From assembly GCA_964625865.1 (NCBI GenBank), contig CAZVEV010000019.1, positions 1 to 39,623 on the forward strand: a stretch of DNA of 39,623 nt, in the 5' to 3' direction. The stretch is from CAZVEV01 sp964625865. GTDB lineage: Bacteria; Planctomycetota; Phycisphaerae; SM23-33. Under the pieces are notes generated by a model. The model searched no databases. It was not told the origin of the DNA and saw only the letters and a program-made list of their open reading frames with translations. The position numbers and the translations under genes are program-made. Position 1 is the stretch's first letter. Every line of letters starts with the position of its first letter. Shown here piece after piece: positions 8,069 to 15,693 of the stretch.

Positions 8069-9382
8069 ATGACGGCAATGTGGAAGGCGAGACGGCATGG
8101 CGTGCGACGGGCCGTTCTCTGTGTGATGGCGGGGCTGATGGCGTTCGGCGTGTGCGGCGCGGGGGCGGGGCTTGCTGCCGAGATCAAGCTGGTCGCGTCG
8201 CCCGAGGCCGACTGGCCCCAGTGGCGCGGGCCGCGACGCGACGCGGTCAGCGGCGAGACGGGCCTGCTGGACGCCTGGCCGGAGGACGGGCCCAAACTGC
8301 TCTGGAAGACGACGGGAATGGGCAACGGCTGGTGCTCGCCGATCGTCGTGGGCGAGACGCTCTACATCGTCGGCGACGTCGGCCAGCGGCTGATGATCTT
8401 CGCACTCGGGCATGATGGCAAGGTCAAGTGGAGCGTGCCGAACGGCAAGGCGTGGAAGCGCCCGTTCCCGGGCGGGCGGGGCTCGTGCGCTTACAGCGAG
8501 GGCATGATCTACCAGATGAACGGGCACGGACAGGTCATCTGCCTGGCCGCCAGGACCGGCAAGAAGGTCTGGTCCGTCGACGTGCTGAAGCGCTTCGGCG
8601 CGAAGGTGCCCCGTTTCGGCGCCGCCGAGTGCCTGCTGATCGACGGCGACAACGTGATCGTCACCCCCGCGGGGTCCAAGGCGACGGTCGCGGCGCTGAA
8701 CAAGAAGACGGGCGATACCGTCTGGGCGGGCAAGGCGTCGCCCGAGGCCGCCGAGGGCGTGGGCTACTCGGCCCCGATCCTCGTGTCGGTCGGCGGGCGA
8801 AAGCTGATCCTGGCCACCACCTCCTTCCGGACATTCGCTGCCGACGCCAAGACCGGCAAGATCCTCTGGACGGTCGGGCTGACGCTGACGAAGAACGCGT
8901 GCAGCACGGTGCCGGTGCTCTGCGGCGACTCCCTGTTCGTGCCCAACACCAGCGTCGACAACCAGTCCTCGCACATGCTCCGCATCAGCGACTCGGGCAC
9001 GAAGGCCGAGAAGATCTGGACCCTGCCCATCCGCAACCTCAGTGCCAGCGGAATCTACGCCGACGGCAACCTGTACGTCTCCGGCGCGCGGAAGATGCAG
9101 GGCTACTTCTGCCTGAACCCCAAGACGGGCAAGACCACCGCCTCCCTGCCCAAACCGACCGGCGCCGCGGGCATCTGGGCCGACGGGAAGCTGTATCTGC
9201 TGTCCGAGTTGGGCCCGGTCCTGATGCTCAAGCCCACCGCTGACGGCTTCAAGACGCTCGGCCGGTTCCCGCTGGCCGCCACGGTCAAACGCAAGGACGC
9301 CTGGGCCCACCCGGTGCTCTGCAACGGACGCCTCTACATCCGCTACCACGACACGCTGTTCTGCTACGACGTGAAAGGATAG
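8069..9382 (+). CDS. Secreted PQQ-type (BamB-like) beta-propeller protein
   Basis: 437 residues from the ATG at 8069, which has AAAGGA 7 nt upstream; ATGs at 8036 and 8042, after GGGAGGG, are possible alternatives. Signal peptide: a basic n-region, then AVLCVMAGLMAFGV, cut near LAAE. The mature part starts DWPQWRGPRRDAVSGETGLL, the usual opening of planctomycete PQQ-like repeat proteins, and carries repeated blade motifs such as AALNKKTGDTVWAGKA and CLAARTGKKVWSVD. Related proteins may act as scaffolds or orphan quinoprotein-like propellers. No PQQ-dehydrogenase active-site signature is evident, so an enzymatic role is not claimed. Confidence 0.82.
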   Translation: MTAMWKARRHGVRRAVLCVMAGLMAFGVCGAGAGLAAEIKLVASPEADWPQWRGPRRDAVSGETGLLDAWPEDGPKLLWKTTGMGNGWCSPIVVGETLYIVGDVGQRLMIFALGHDGKVKWSVPNGKAWKRPFPGGRGSCAYSEGMIYQMNGHGQVICLAARTGKKVWSVDVLKRFGAKVPRFGAAECLLIDGDNVIVTPAGSKATVAALNKKTGDTVWAGKASPEAAEGVGYSAPILVSVGGRKLILATTSFRTFAADAKTGKILWTVGLTLTKNACSTVPVLCGDSLFVPNTSVDNQSSHMLRISDSGTKAEKIWTLPIRNLSASGIYADGNLYVSGARKMQGYFCLNPKTGKTTASLPKPTGAAGIWADGKLYLLSELGPVLMLKPTADGFKTLGRFPLAATVKRKDAWAHPVLCNGRLYIRYHDTLFCYDVKG

Positions 9383-9401
9383 TGCTCTGTCCGGGCAAGA
9401 G

Positions 9402-9577
9402 TGTCGAGTGCCGAGAGAGGAGAAAGTAGAGAGTAGACCGCAGGAGACGCCTCTGCCCTCAACACGGTCTGACGGTGTTCGGGCGTTCTTGTCGTTTGCT
9501 CTACTTTCACCTTTCTCCTCTCTCCTGCTCTGTAGTCTGTCCCGATCCCGATGTACATCGGGATCGGGACAGACTAC
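9402..9577 (+). repeat. Structured dispersed repeat, copy 1, ending in a 46-bp perfect palindrome
   Basis: Starts 19 bp after the propeller stop. The outer arms GAGAGAGGAGAAAG and CTTTCTCCTCTCTC pair over 14 bp, with AGTAGA/TCTACT inside. The 3' end is a perfect 46-bp palindrome (9532-9577, centre ATGT|ACAT, arms starting GTAGTCTGTCCC). The part 9402-9540 aligns over its whole length with the reverse complement of 28721-28860. Both copies lie just downstream of genes. A MITE-like element or structured RNA is inferred. Confidence 0.7.
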
Positions 9578-9800
9578 TAGGTGGCACCGGGCAGGGCGCG
9601 CCGGCAGGGTGCGGCGGGCTGCGGCGCAGTCGTAACCACGCATTCTCGACTGGAGACAACGTGGGTGCCGCTTCGGTCTTCGTCCTGCGGACTGCGTCCT
9701 GACAAGCCGCGTCAAGCCACGGCACCCGCGCTCGATCGTCTACCCCTGCCCCGCACGGTCCTCCGCGGCGCGTGGGACCGCGGCACCCGGCCTTGGATCG
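9578..9800. repeat. Spacer with repeated GGCACC(C) boxes and one copy of a dispersed 30-bp motif
   Basis: GTGGCACC (9582), GTGGGTGCCG (9661), ACGGCACCCG (9719) and GCGGCACCCG (9779) recur in both orientations. The segment 9754-9783 (CACGGTCCTCCGC...) matches 24 of 30 positions of the hairpin arm at 17396-17425. No gene is seen. It lies downstream of two convergent genes. Confidence 0.45.
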
Positions 9801-11297
9801 TCACGTGGCCTGCTGCCCCACTCCATCCACCGTCCGGCTGGATAGGGTTACCTTGTGTCGGTTCCGCTGGGCGGCCAGGCGCTTGCGGAGGTCGGCTAGG
9901 ATAGCTTTGTGGGCGGGGTCGGAAGCGAGGTTCTTCATCTCGCCCGGGTCGGTCTTCAGGTCGATCAGCATCTCGCGGTCGGCGCCCTTGTCGTGGAGGG
10001 AGTACTTGTATCGCCCGTTGTGGAGCATCACGCCGATCTCGTTCTCGACGATGAGGTCCTCGCGCCACGGGATCTGCGTTTTGGCGGTATGGGGCTTTTG
10101 ACCCTCGGCGAGTGCTCGGACGCTGAGCCCGGGCAGGTCGGCCGGCGGGCGGATGCCCGCGTAGTCGCACAGCGTGGGGATCATGTCAATACCGCTGGAG
10201 ACCAGGTGGGTACGGTCGACGCCGACGGTGGTGCGGCCTTTCTGGCTGACGATCATGGGCACGCGAGAGGCTTCCTCGTAGAAGACGGTTTTGTGCTCCA
10301 TGCGGTGTGCGGAGTCCATGTCGCCGTGGTCGCTGGTGAAGAGGATGACGGTGTCCTTCTCGGCGCCGGCTTTCCGCAGGGCGGCCAGCACCTTGCCGAT
10401 CTGCCTATCGACCCGCTCGGTCAGGCGACAGTACGCCCATCGGTGGATGCGCCACTTGTCGGCGCCCCAGTTGGTGCGGGCGTTGATGCGGAACGGTCGC
10501 AGCTTCAGCAGGTGGGTAATCGCCTCGGACTCGCCTTCCGGCGGCTCGAAGTTCTCCGGCAGGGGGGGGCACTTGGCGACGAAGTCTTTCCGCGACATCC
10601 CGTTCGGCGGGGTCATCGCCTCGATCATCGGCTTGGGGGTCCGTTTGCCCAGACCGCTGCCGGGATTGTGATCGCGGATCGCCATGTAGCAGATGTCGTG
10701 CGGGTTGATGAACGAGGCAAACAGCAGCCACGGCTTGTCGTGCTTGCGGGAGACGAACGTGGCGCACGCGTCGGCCAGGCCGTCACGCTGGTCCCGCGAG
10801 ATCATCTCAAAGCCGAGTTTGGTCACGTCGCGCATCGGGCCCGGCAGGTGGACCTTCCCGCCGTAAGCCGTCTCGTAGCCGGCCTTGCGGAACAGCCAGC
10901 CCATCGAGCGGGAGGGCATCTCCGTGAGATTGGCCGCCGGCCTCGTCCCGTTGTGACGCACGCCGATCGCCGACGGGTACAGCCCCGTCAGCATGCTGAA
11001 CCGCGCCGGAAGGCAGACGGGATTGGCCGCGTACGCCAGTTCGAACCGCATGCCCGTCGCGGCAATGCTGTCCATCGCGGGCGTCTTGAGCCAGCGATTA
11101 CCCGCGCAACTGAGCATCGTCGCCGACTGCTGATCGGTGACGATGACCAGCAGGTTGGGCTTGGCCTTGGCGGGGACCTCGCGGGCCCAGGCCTTCCTGC
11201 CGCCCAGACTCGCCCCCAGGCCCGCAGCGCCCAGCCCGCCCAGGAAGTCACGTCGCGAAAGGGTCTTTCGCTGCAACTGCTGTAACGATTGTGACAT
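9801..11297 (-). CDS. Tat-exported sulfatase (CLPAR type)
   Basis: 498 residues; start ATG at 11297 with GGAGAG 5 nt upstream, opening a twin-arginine signal (LSRRDFLGGLGAAG). The alkaline-phosphatase-superfamily sulfatase fold is shown by NLLVIVTDQQS (metal-binding Asp55 and Gln56), the formylglycine motif Cys95-Leu-Pro-Ala-Arg, YGGKVHLPG, and VILFTSDHGDMDSAH with metal-binding Asp and His. The Cys must be oxidised to formylglycine by FGE or anSME; neither enzyme is in the window. It should remove sulfate esters from polysaccharides in the periplasm or outside the cell; the S1 subfamily and substrate are not assignable by eye. It is convergent with the propeller gene. Confidence 0.9.
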   Translation of the reverse strand: MSQSLQQLQRKTLSRRDFLGGLGAAGLGASLGGRKAWAREVPAKAKPNLLVIVTDQQSATMLSCAGNRWLKTPAMDSIAATGMRFELAYAANPVCLPARFSMLTGLYPSAIGVRHNGTRPAANLTEMPSRSMGWLFRKAGYETAYGGKVHLPGPMRDVTKLGFEMISRDQRDGLADACATFVSRKHDKPWLLFASFINPHDICYMAIRDHNPGSGLGKRTPKPMIEAMTPPNGMSRKDFVAKCPPLPENFEPPEGESEAITHLLKLRPFRINARTNWGADKWRIHRWAYCRLTERVDRQIGKVLAALRKAGAEKDTVILFTSDHGDMDSAHRMEHKTVFYEEASRVPMIVSQKGRTTVGVDRTHLVSSGIDMIPTLCDYAGIRPPADLPGLSVRALAEGQKPHTAKTQIPWREDLIVENEIGVMLHNGRYKYSLHDKGADREMLIDLKTDPGEMKNLASDPAHKAILADLRKRLAAQRNRHKVTLSSRTVDGVGQQAT

Positions 11298-11669
11298 CGG
11301 CACTCTCCATCGCCCGGCCAGATCCGGCCGGTCATTTGTATTGGCCCCGAGCATACAGCGGCGTCCCCCGCGCTGCAACGCCTCCCTTGTGCTCAGGAGG
11401 ACCCCCTGGCACGCACGAGGCCGCGGCCTAAGCGACGATCTCCCGGGCGAGGGGGTAAGGGGTGGTTTCGGACATGGCAAGCGGCTACGGGGCGGCTAGG
11501 GGGCTTGGCCGCGGTACGACGGCGGGCCTCGCACCGACCGACGCCTGGAGCGATGACATTCTGACGTTCTGCAGAACGTCAGAATCTCGCGCCAAACCGT
11601 TGCCCCGGATGGTCCGGTCGGTGGTTTTGCGCTACAAAGCGGTCCCGCGGGCCGCTATGATCCGCAGGC
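11298..11669. other. Divergent spacer between sulfatase and acpS
   Basis: 372 bp without a recognisable gene. It should hold the promoters of both neighbours, but no clear -35/-10 pair was found. The only clear structure is the palindrome at 11558-11585. Confidence 0.45.
11558..11585. promoter_or_regulatory. 28-bp perfect palindrome
   Basis: ATTCTGACGTTCTG followed by its exact reverse complement, with no spacer (centre G|C). It lies 85 bp before acpS in a divergent spacer and could be an operator for a dimeric regulator or a hairpin. No U-tract follows, so an intrinsic terminator is unlikely. Confidence 0.5.
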
Positions 11670-12056
11670 ATGAGTGTGATCGGGCACGGTATCGACATGG
11701 TCGACTGCGACCGCCTGGGGCGGTCTGTGGCGCGGCATGGGAAGCGATTCCTTGAACGGGTGTTCACCCCGGCGGAGTTGGAGTACTGCCAGGTCCGCAA
11801 GCGGTGCATGGAGCACCTGGCCGGGCGGTTTGCGGTCAAGGAGGCGGTGATGAAGGTGCTTGGCACGGGGTGGCGGGGCGGGATCGCCTGGACGGACATC
11901 GAGGTGGCCAACGATCCGCTGGGCAGGCCCGAGGTGCACCTGGGCGGGCAGTGCCGCAAGCTGGCCGACGAGATGGGCATCGAGAAGATCCTGATCTCGA
12001 TCACCCACACCGACAGCCAGGCCGTCGCGTCGGCCATCGCGTGCGGTGAGAGATGA
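11670..12056 (+). CDS. acpS: Holo-[acyl-carrier-protein] synthase
   Basis: 128 residues, the usual AcpS length. It transfers 4'-phosphopantetheine from CoA to the serine of acyl carrier protein in the cytoplasm, making ACP active for fatty acid and lipid A synthesis. Diagnostic motifs: GHGIDMVD near the N-terminus (metal-binding Asp), FTPAELEYC, and GRFAVKEAVMKVLGTG (Glu/Lys catalytic block), ending with ISITHTDSQAVASAIA. The lpxB gene starts 62 bp downstream on the same strand, linking two lipid-synthesis functions. Confidence 0.95.
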   Translation: MSVIGHGIDMVDCDRLGRSVARHGKRFLERVFTPAELEYCQVRKRCMEHLAGRFAVKEAVMKVLGTGWRGGIAWTDIEVANDPLGRPEVHLGGQCRKLADEMGIEKILISITHTDSQAVASAIACGER

Positions 12057-12118
12057 CGGGTCGTGGGGGCCGTGCGAGGCCGGAAGTAACGATGAACGGA
12101 TAAGTTGGCGGACGAGAG

Positions 12119-13288
12119 TTGTCCAGACCGGTAACCATCTTCATGTCGGCGGCCGAGGCCAGCGGCGACGAGCACGCGGCCAGGCTGATTCGATCCCTGC
12201 GCGCCCGGCTGGGTGACGACACGCGTTTCGTGGGAGCGGCCGGCCCGCAGATGGCTGCCGCCGGCTGCGAGGTCCTCGCCGACCTTACGGTCCACGCCAG
12301 CATGCTGCTGGGCCCGCTGCTCCGCCTGCCGTACTGGCTGCGAACGATCAGCCGCCTGAAGAAGCAGGTCCGCCAGATCAAGCCGGACGTGCATATCCCC
12401 GTGGACTCGCCGGCGCTGAACTGGCACCTGGCCAAGGGGGCCCGCAAGGCCGGCGCGATGGTCGTGTACTACATCGCCCCGCAGGTCTGGGCCTGGGCGC
12501 CGTGGCGGGTCAAGAAGCTCGCGCGCCTGACCGATCACGTGGCGTGCATCCTGCCGTTCGAGCAGCGGTACTTCCGCGACCGCGGCGTGGCGGCGACGTT
12601 CGTGGGCCATCCGCTGCTGGAGGCCCTGCCTCCGCGCAGTGAGCCGTTGAGCGACCTGGCCGGTGCGTGGGCGCACGGCGAGTGGAAGATCGCCATGCTC
12701 GCCGGCAGCCGCAGCGGCGAGATCAAGGCCAACTCCAAGGCCCTCATGAGATCGGCCAAGCTCATCAGGCGCCACTGGCCTGCTGCGCGGTGCCTGCTGG
12801 CCGCCCGCAACCAGACCGACGCCGAGACGATCCTGGCCGCGTGTAAGGGCAAGCTGGCGCGGAATGCGGAGATCGTGATCGGCCAGACCGCCGAGGTCTT
12901 CGCCGAAGCCCATTTCGCTATCGCCAAGAGCGGCACGAATACGCTGCAGGCCGCCCACTTCGGCGTACCGTTCGTCACCTTCTACCGCGCCGGCCGCCTG
13001 AAATACCACCTGTTGGGACGCTGGCTGATCAAGACGCCGCACCTGTGCCTGGCCAATATCCTCGCCGGGCGCCGAATCGTGCCCGAACTGATGCCCTGGT
13101 ACGGCAGCGAGAGGGAACTGTCGTCGATGGTCATCGACACGATGAGCGACCTGGGGTTCCTCTTCGAAGCCCGTCAGGGGCTGCTTGAGGTCGACGATTC
13201 GCTTCACGGTCCGGGCGGCCTGAGCGCGTCGGACAACACCGCCAACCTGGTCGCCGACCTGCTGGACCGCCGCAGCAGGGGCGGGTAG
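12119..13288 (+). CDS. lpxB: Lipid-A-disaccharide synthase
   Basis: 389 residues, normal for LpxB (GT19). It condenses UDP-2,3-diacylglucosamine with lipid X to form the lipid A disaccharide at the inner membrane. Motifs: MSAAEASGDEHAA near the N-terminus (the AGExSGD signature, with Ala for Gly), VDSPALNW, YYIAPQVWAWAPWR, LAGSRSGEI and KSGTNTLQAAHFGVPFVTFY. The start is TTG at 12119 without a strong ribosome site; an in-frame ATG at codon 9 (12143) would cut into the first strand. Its presence supports an outer membrane with lipid A. The stop TAG at 13286-13288 shares its last base with a hairpin. Confidence 0.92.
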   Translation: MSRPVTIFMSAAEASGDEHAARLIRSLRARLGDDTRFVGAAGPQMAAAGCEVLADLTVHASMLLGPLLRLPYWLRTISRLKKQVRQIKPDVHIPVDSPALNWHLAKGARKAGAMVVYYIAPQVWAWAPWRVKKLARLTDHVACILPFEQRYFRDRGVAATFVGHPLLEALPPRSEPLSDLAGAWAHGEWKIAMLAGSRSGEIKANSKALMRSAKLIRRHWPAARCLLAARNQTDAETILAACKGKLARNAEIVIGQTAEVFAEAHFAIAKSGTNTLQAAHFGVPFVTFYRAGRLKYHLLGRWLIKTPHLCLANILAGRRIVPELMPWYGSERELSSMVIDTMSDLGFLFEARQGLLEVDDSLHGPGGLSASDNTANLVADLLDRRSRGG

Positions 13289-13435
13289 GCCCGAAGGGCC
13301 GACCGATCTTGGCCGGGCCCGGAAGGGCCCGGTAGTGGTTGCAGTCGACTCATTTAGCCCCGACGGGGCGACAGAGATCATCTGAACGGATCGCCGTATC
13401 TGGAATCGTTCTGCCCGCCCTTCGGGCCTGCGTAT
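13288..13435. repeat. Cluster of short GC-rich hairpins after lpxB
   Basis: Four small palindromes: GGCCC-GAA-GGGCC (13288-13300), CCGGGCCC-GGAA-GGGCCCGG (13313-13332), GCCCC-GAC-GGGGC (13357-13369), and GCCCGCCCTTCGGGCCTGC near 13413-13431. None has a U-tract. The third resembles intergenic motifs common in planctomycete genomes, from memory. Together they separate lpxB from a convergent operon and may act in transcript ending. Confidence 0.5.
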
Positions 13436-13547
13436 GCCCACGGACCTTATGTGGATTGCCGGATAGAGGATCGTCGAGTGGCGCGCGGAGGCGACGATGG
13501 GATTAACGCGAGTCTTCCTGCCGCGACGTGGTGCGGCGGGGCGTCGG

Positions 13548-14096
13548 CTACATCCGCGGGACGGCCGGGGCGGTTGACGGGGCGGTGGTGGGGGCCCCGC
13601 CGGGCAGCTTGCCTTGCTTGATCAGCAGGGCTTTGCGGGCGAGGATCTTCCGCGCCCGATCGTCGGGCGTCATCTTCTGCAGTGCCGCTCGCTCGGCCGG
13701 GGTGAAGCTCTCGACGACCACCGCGAGCCACTTGGCCCGCTGCCGATACGCGTCGCGCCGCTCGGCGGTCATCTTGAACAGCTTTTCGTAGTGCGTCAGG
13801 ATCTTCTCCTGCTCGGCTTCGCTCTTGTGCAGGAACGCCAGGAAACTCTTCCTGAACCGTCCCCGCTGGTCGGGCGTGAGGCTTTCCCACTCCTGCCGGT
13901 TATGCTTCAGGGCGGCAACGAGCGACCCGCCGGGGGTGATCCGGTGGAGCTTCATCTTGAGGCGCAGTTGTCGTGCGATGGACCCGGCGGGGGGCCTGGT
14001 CAGGCCCGAACCGTCAGCGTCATCCGCCAACGCCACCGCGGAGGCCAGCAAGACCGCGGCGGCAAGAGTCGTTATGTGTAGTGTGCGATGCGACAT
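13548..14096 (-). CDS. Secreted helical protein, DUF3106-like
   Basis: 182 residues with a signal peptide (TTLAAAVLLASAVALA, residues about 9-24). The mature part is charged and helical, with the repeating pattern WESLTPDQRGRFRKSFLAF ... FTPAERAALQKMTPDDRARKIL, resembling DUF3106 proteins that accompany ECF sigma/anti-sigma genes. The tail GGAPTTAPSTAPAVP is Pro/Thr-rich and probably unstructured. The start is only 3 nt after the anti-sigma stop, with a weak ribosome site, so translation is probably coupled. Inferred: a periplasmic partner or sensor of the sigma/anti-sigma module; function unknown. Confidence 0.72.
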   Translation of the reverse strand: MSHRTLHITTLAAAVLLASAVALADDADGSGLTRPPAGSIARQLRLKMKLHRITPGGSLVAALKHNRQEWESLTPDQRGRFRKSFLAFLHKSEAEQEKILTHYEKLFKMTAERRDAYRQRAKWLAVVVESFTPAERAALQKMTPDDRARKILARKALLIKQGKLPGGAPTTAPSTAPAVPRM

Positions 14097-14099
14097 TGT

Positions 14100-14828
14100 T
14101 CACGTTCCGAGTGAGGCCTCTTCCAATTCCAGTCGTTCGATAGCCTCGAGGGTCTCGTAGTTCTCCAGTACGTCCAGGTCGCGGACCATGTCCAGATGCT
14201 CGATGATCGCCTGCTCGACATCGTCAGGGTGACTGACCGGGGTCTTTTCGACAATCTCACGGCCGTTGGGGCTCGGCGTCGTCCGATCGCCGCTTCCGGC
14301 GATCAGGGCCACCAGGATAATCGCCGCCGCCGCAGCCGCTCCGGAAAGCGGAACCAGCAGGCGGAAGACCAACTTCCGTCCGCGGAGGCGATAGTTGACG
14401 CCGGCCAGGATGCGGTCAGTCAGGCCCGCCGGCGGGGCAGGCACGTCGACGGTTTCCAGTGCCCGGTCGATCGCCTGGAGGCGATCCCACTGAGCAGCCC
14501 AGACCGCGTCGGTGCGGATCAGTTCTTCGACGGCCGTGGCGCGGTCGGCGTCAAGCTCGCCATCGGCGTGGGCCGAGAGGTCCGCGAAGTCCGGGGTGTT
14601 CTCGAACCGCACGCCGCGCAGGATCCGATCGTCCAGGTCGCTCGGCGGGGCCGGCACGTCGTAGACATCCAGGAGACGATCGACGGCCTCGAGGCGATCA
14701 CGCTCGCCGGCCCACGCGGGGTCGGTGCGGATCAGGTTCTCAACGGCGCGGGCGCGGTCGGCGGAAAGCTGACCGTCCAGGTAGGCCGTCAGGTCCTCGA
14801 AGTCGGATTGTCCCAGATTCTTGTACAT
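14100..14828 (-). CDS. Membrane anti-sigma factor with duplicated N-terminal module
   Basis: 242 residues. Two tandem copies of one module (residues about 9-73 and 80-145) share the pattern DF.DL.A..DG.L.ADRA.AVE.LIRTD..WA...DRL.A.DR.L...DVPAPP..L.DRIL. This resembles anti-sigma N-termini that hold ECF sigma factors, but lacks the zinc-binding His/Cys residues (the protein has no Cys). One membrane segment follows (about 155-175, VPLSGAAAAAAIILVALIAG), then an acidic helical tail. The gene lies 208 bp after the ECF sigma gene on the same strand, and its product should tether that factor at the membrane. The start ATG at 14828 has no good ribosome site. Confidence 0.78.
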   Translation of the reverse strand: MYKNLGQSDFEDLTAYLDGQLSADRARAVENLIRTDPAWAGERDRLEAVDRLLDVYDVPAPPSDLDDRILRGVRFENTPDFADLSAHADGELDADRATAVEELIRTDAVWAAQWDRLQAIDRALETVDVPAPPAGLTDRILAGVNYRLRGRKLVFRLLVPLSGAAAAAAIILVALIAGSGDRTTPSPNGREIVEKTPVSHPDDVEQAIIEHLDMVRDLDVLENYETLEAIERLELEEASLGT

Positions 14829-15036
14829 GATTTTCGAGTATCTAACTCACCGTCCATGGCGAAGTGTCGTCTTGGAGCCCATTTTTTTCGTCCGCCGGTT
14901 GGCCGGCTCGGTCAGGCCCTGTCTGCGACTGGCACTTCAGGTCCTTCAGTCCGCGGCAGGTCTCAATTCCCGCCACTACAGCATAGAACCCTCATCGGCA
15001 GGGAAAAGAGTCGCGCTTTTTACTTTTTTCTCGTTC

Positions 15037-15594
15037 TCAGGGGCGAACGTATGATTCGAGAGACCGCCTGAGATTCCGTCTGGCCCGGCTCAGAAGGCTC
15101 TTGACCGCCATCGCCGAGACATCGAGCACCTGGGCGACGTCTTCGTAACTCTTGCCTTCATACTTGTTAAGGATGATGGCAATCTTCTGGTTCTCGGGCA
15201 GTGCGTCGATGGCCGCCGCCACGCGGCTGCGCAACTCGGCCGCGTCGAGGCCCTGGCGCGGATTGCTGCCGTCGCGGCTGTCCGGGATCGACCGGAAGAA
15301 CGTCTCGCCCTCTTCGCCATCCAGCCCGACCATCTGGCGGGCGTACCCTTTGCGGCGGCGACGCATGGCGTTGAAGCACAGGTTGGCCACGATGCGGTAC
15401 AGCCACGTGCTGAACTTCGCCGCCGGCTGATACCGGGCGGCCGTCCGGTGGATGCGGAGGAACACCTCCTGCGTCAGGTCCTCCACCTGCGACGGATTGC
15501 CCAGGAACCGATAGATCAGCCCGTGGACCTTGCCCGAGTTGCGGGCGACCAGCTCGGTGAAGGCCTCTTCCTCGCCGTCGCGGAAGCGGAGCAT
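15037..15594 (-). CDS. ECF-type RNA polymerase sigma factor
   Basis: 185 residues from the first ATG. Region 2: FTELVARNSGKVHGLIYRFL ... VEDLTQEVFLRIHR ... FSTWLYRIVANLCFNAMRRRR. Region 4: IDALPENQKIAIILNKYEGKSYEDVAQVLDVS, then LLSRARRNLRRSL. It directs RNA polymerase to target promoters and is presumably held by the adjacent anti-sigma protein. The ATG at 15594 lacks a ribosome site and falls inside conserved-looking sequence. The same frame stays open back to the rlmN stop (15696-15694) with no ATG, GTG or TTG, and reads TTRWQREDYDVQL just upstream of the ATG. AAGG at the rlmN end sits 9 nt before an in-frame ATC (15687-15685), so a non-canonical start is possible. Confidence 0.88.
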   Translation of the reverse strand: MLRFRDGEEEAFTELVARNSGKVHGLIYRFLGNPSQVEDLTQEVFLRIHRTAARYQPAAKFSTWLYRIVANLCFNAMRRRRKGYARQMVGLDGEEGETFFRSIPDSRDGSNPRQGLDAAELRSRVAAAIDALPENQKIAIILNKYEGKSYEDVAQVLDVSAMAVKSLLSRARRNLRRSLESYVRP

Positions 15595-15693
15595 GAGTTG
15601 GACGTCGTAGTCTTCGCGCTGCCATCGCGTGGTTCCGTCGGCGTCGACGGCGGGTTTGCGGCGGTTTGTCTTCTTCTTTGCTGCGATGTCGGC

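Noticed and set aside
8048..9715. 555-codon frame antisense to the PQQ-type propeller gene
   Set aside because: Mirror of GC-rich coding sequence; it has no domain or ribosome site.
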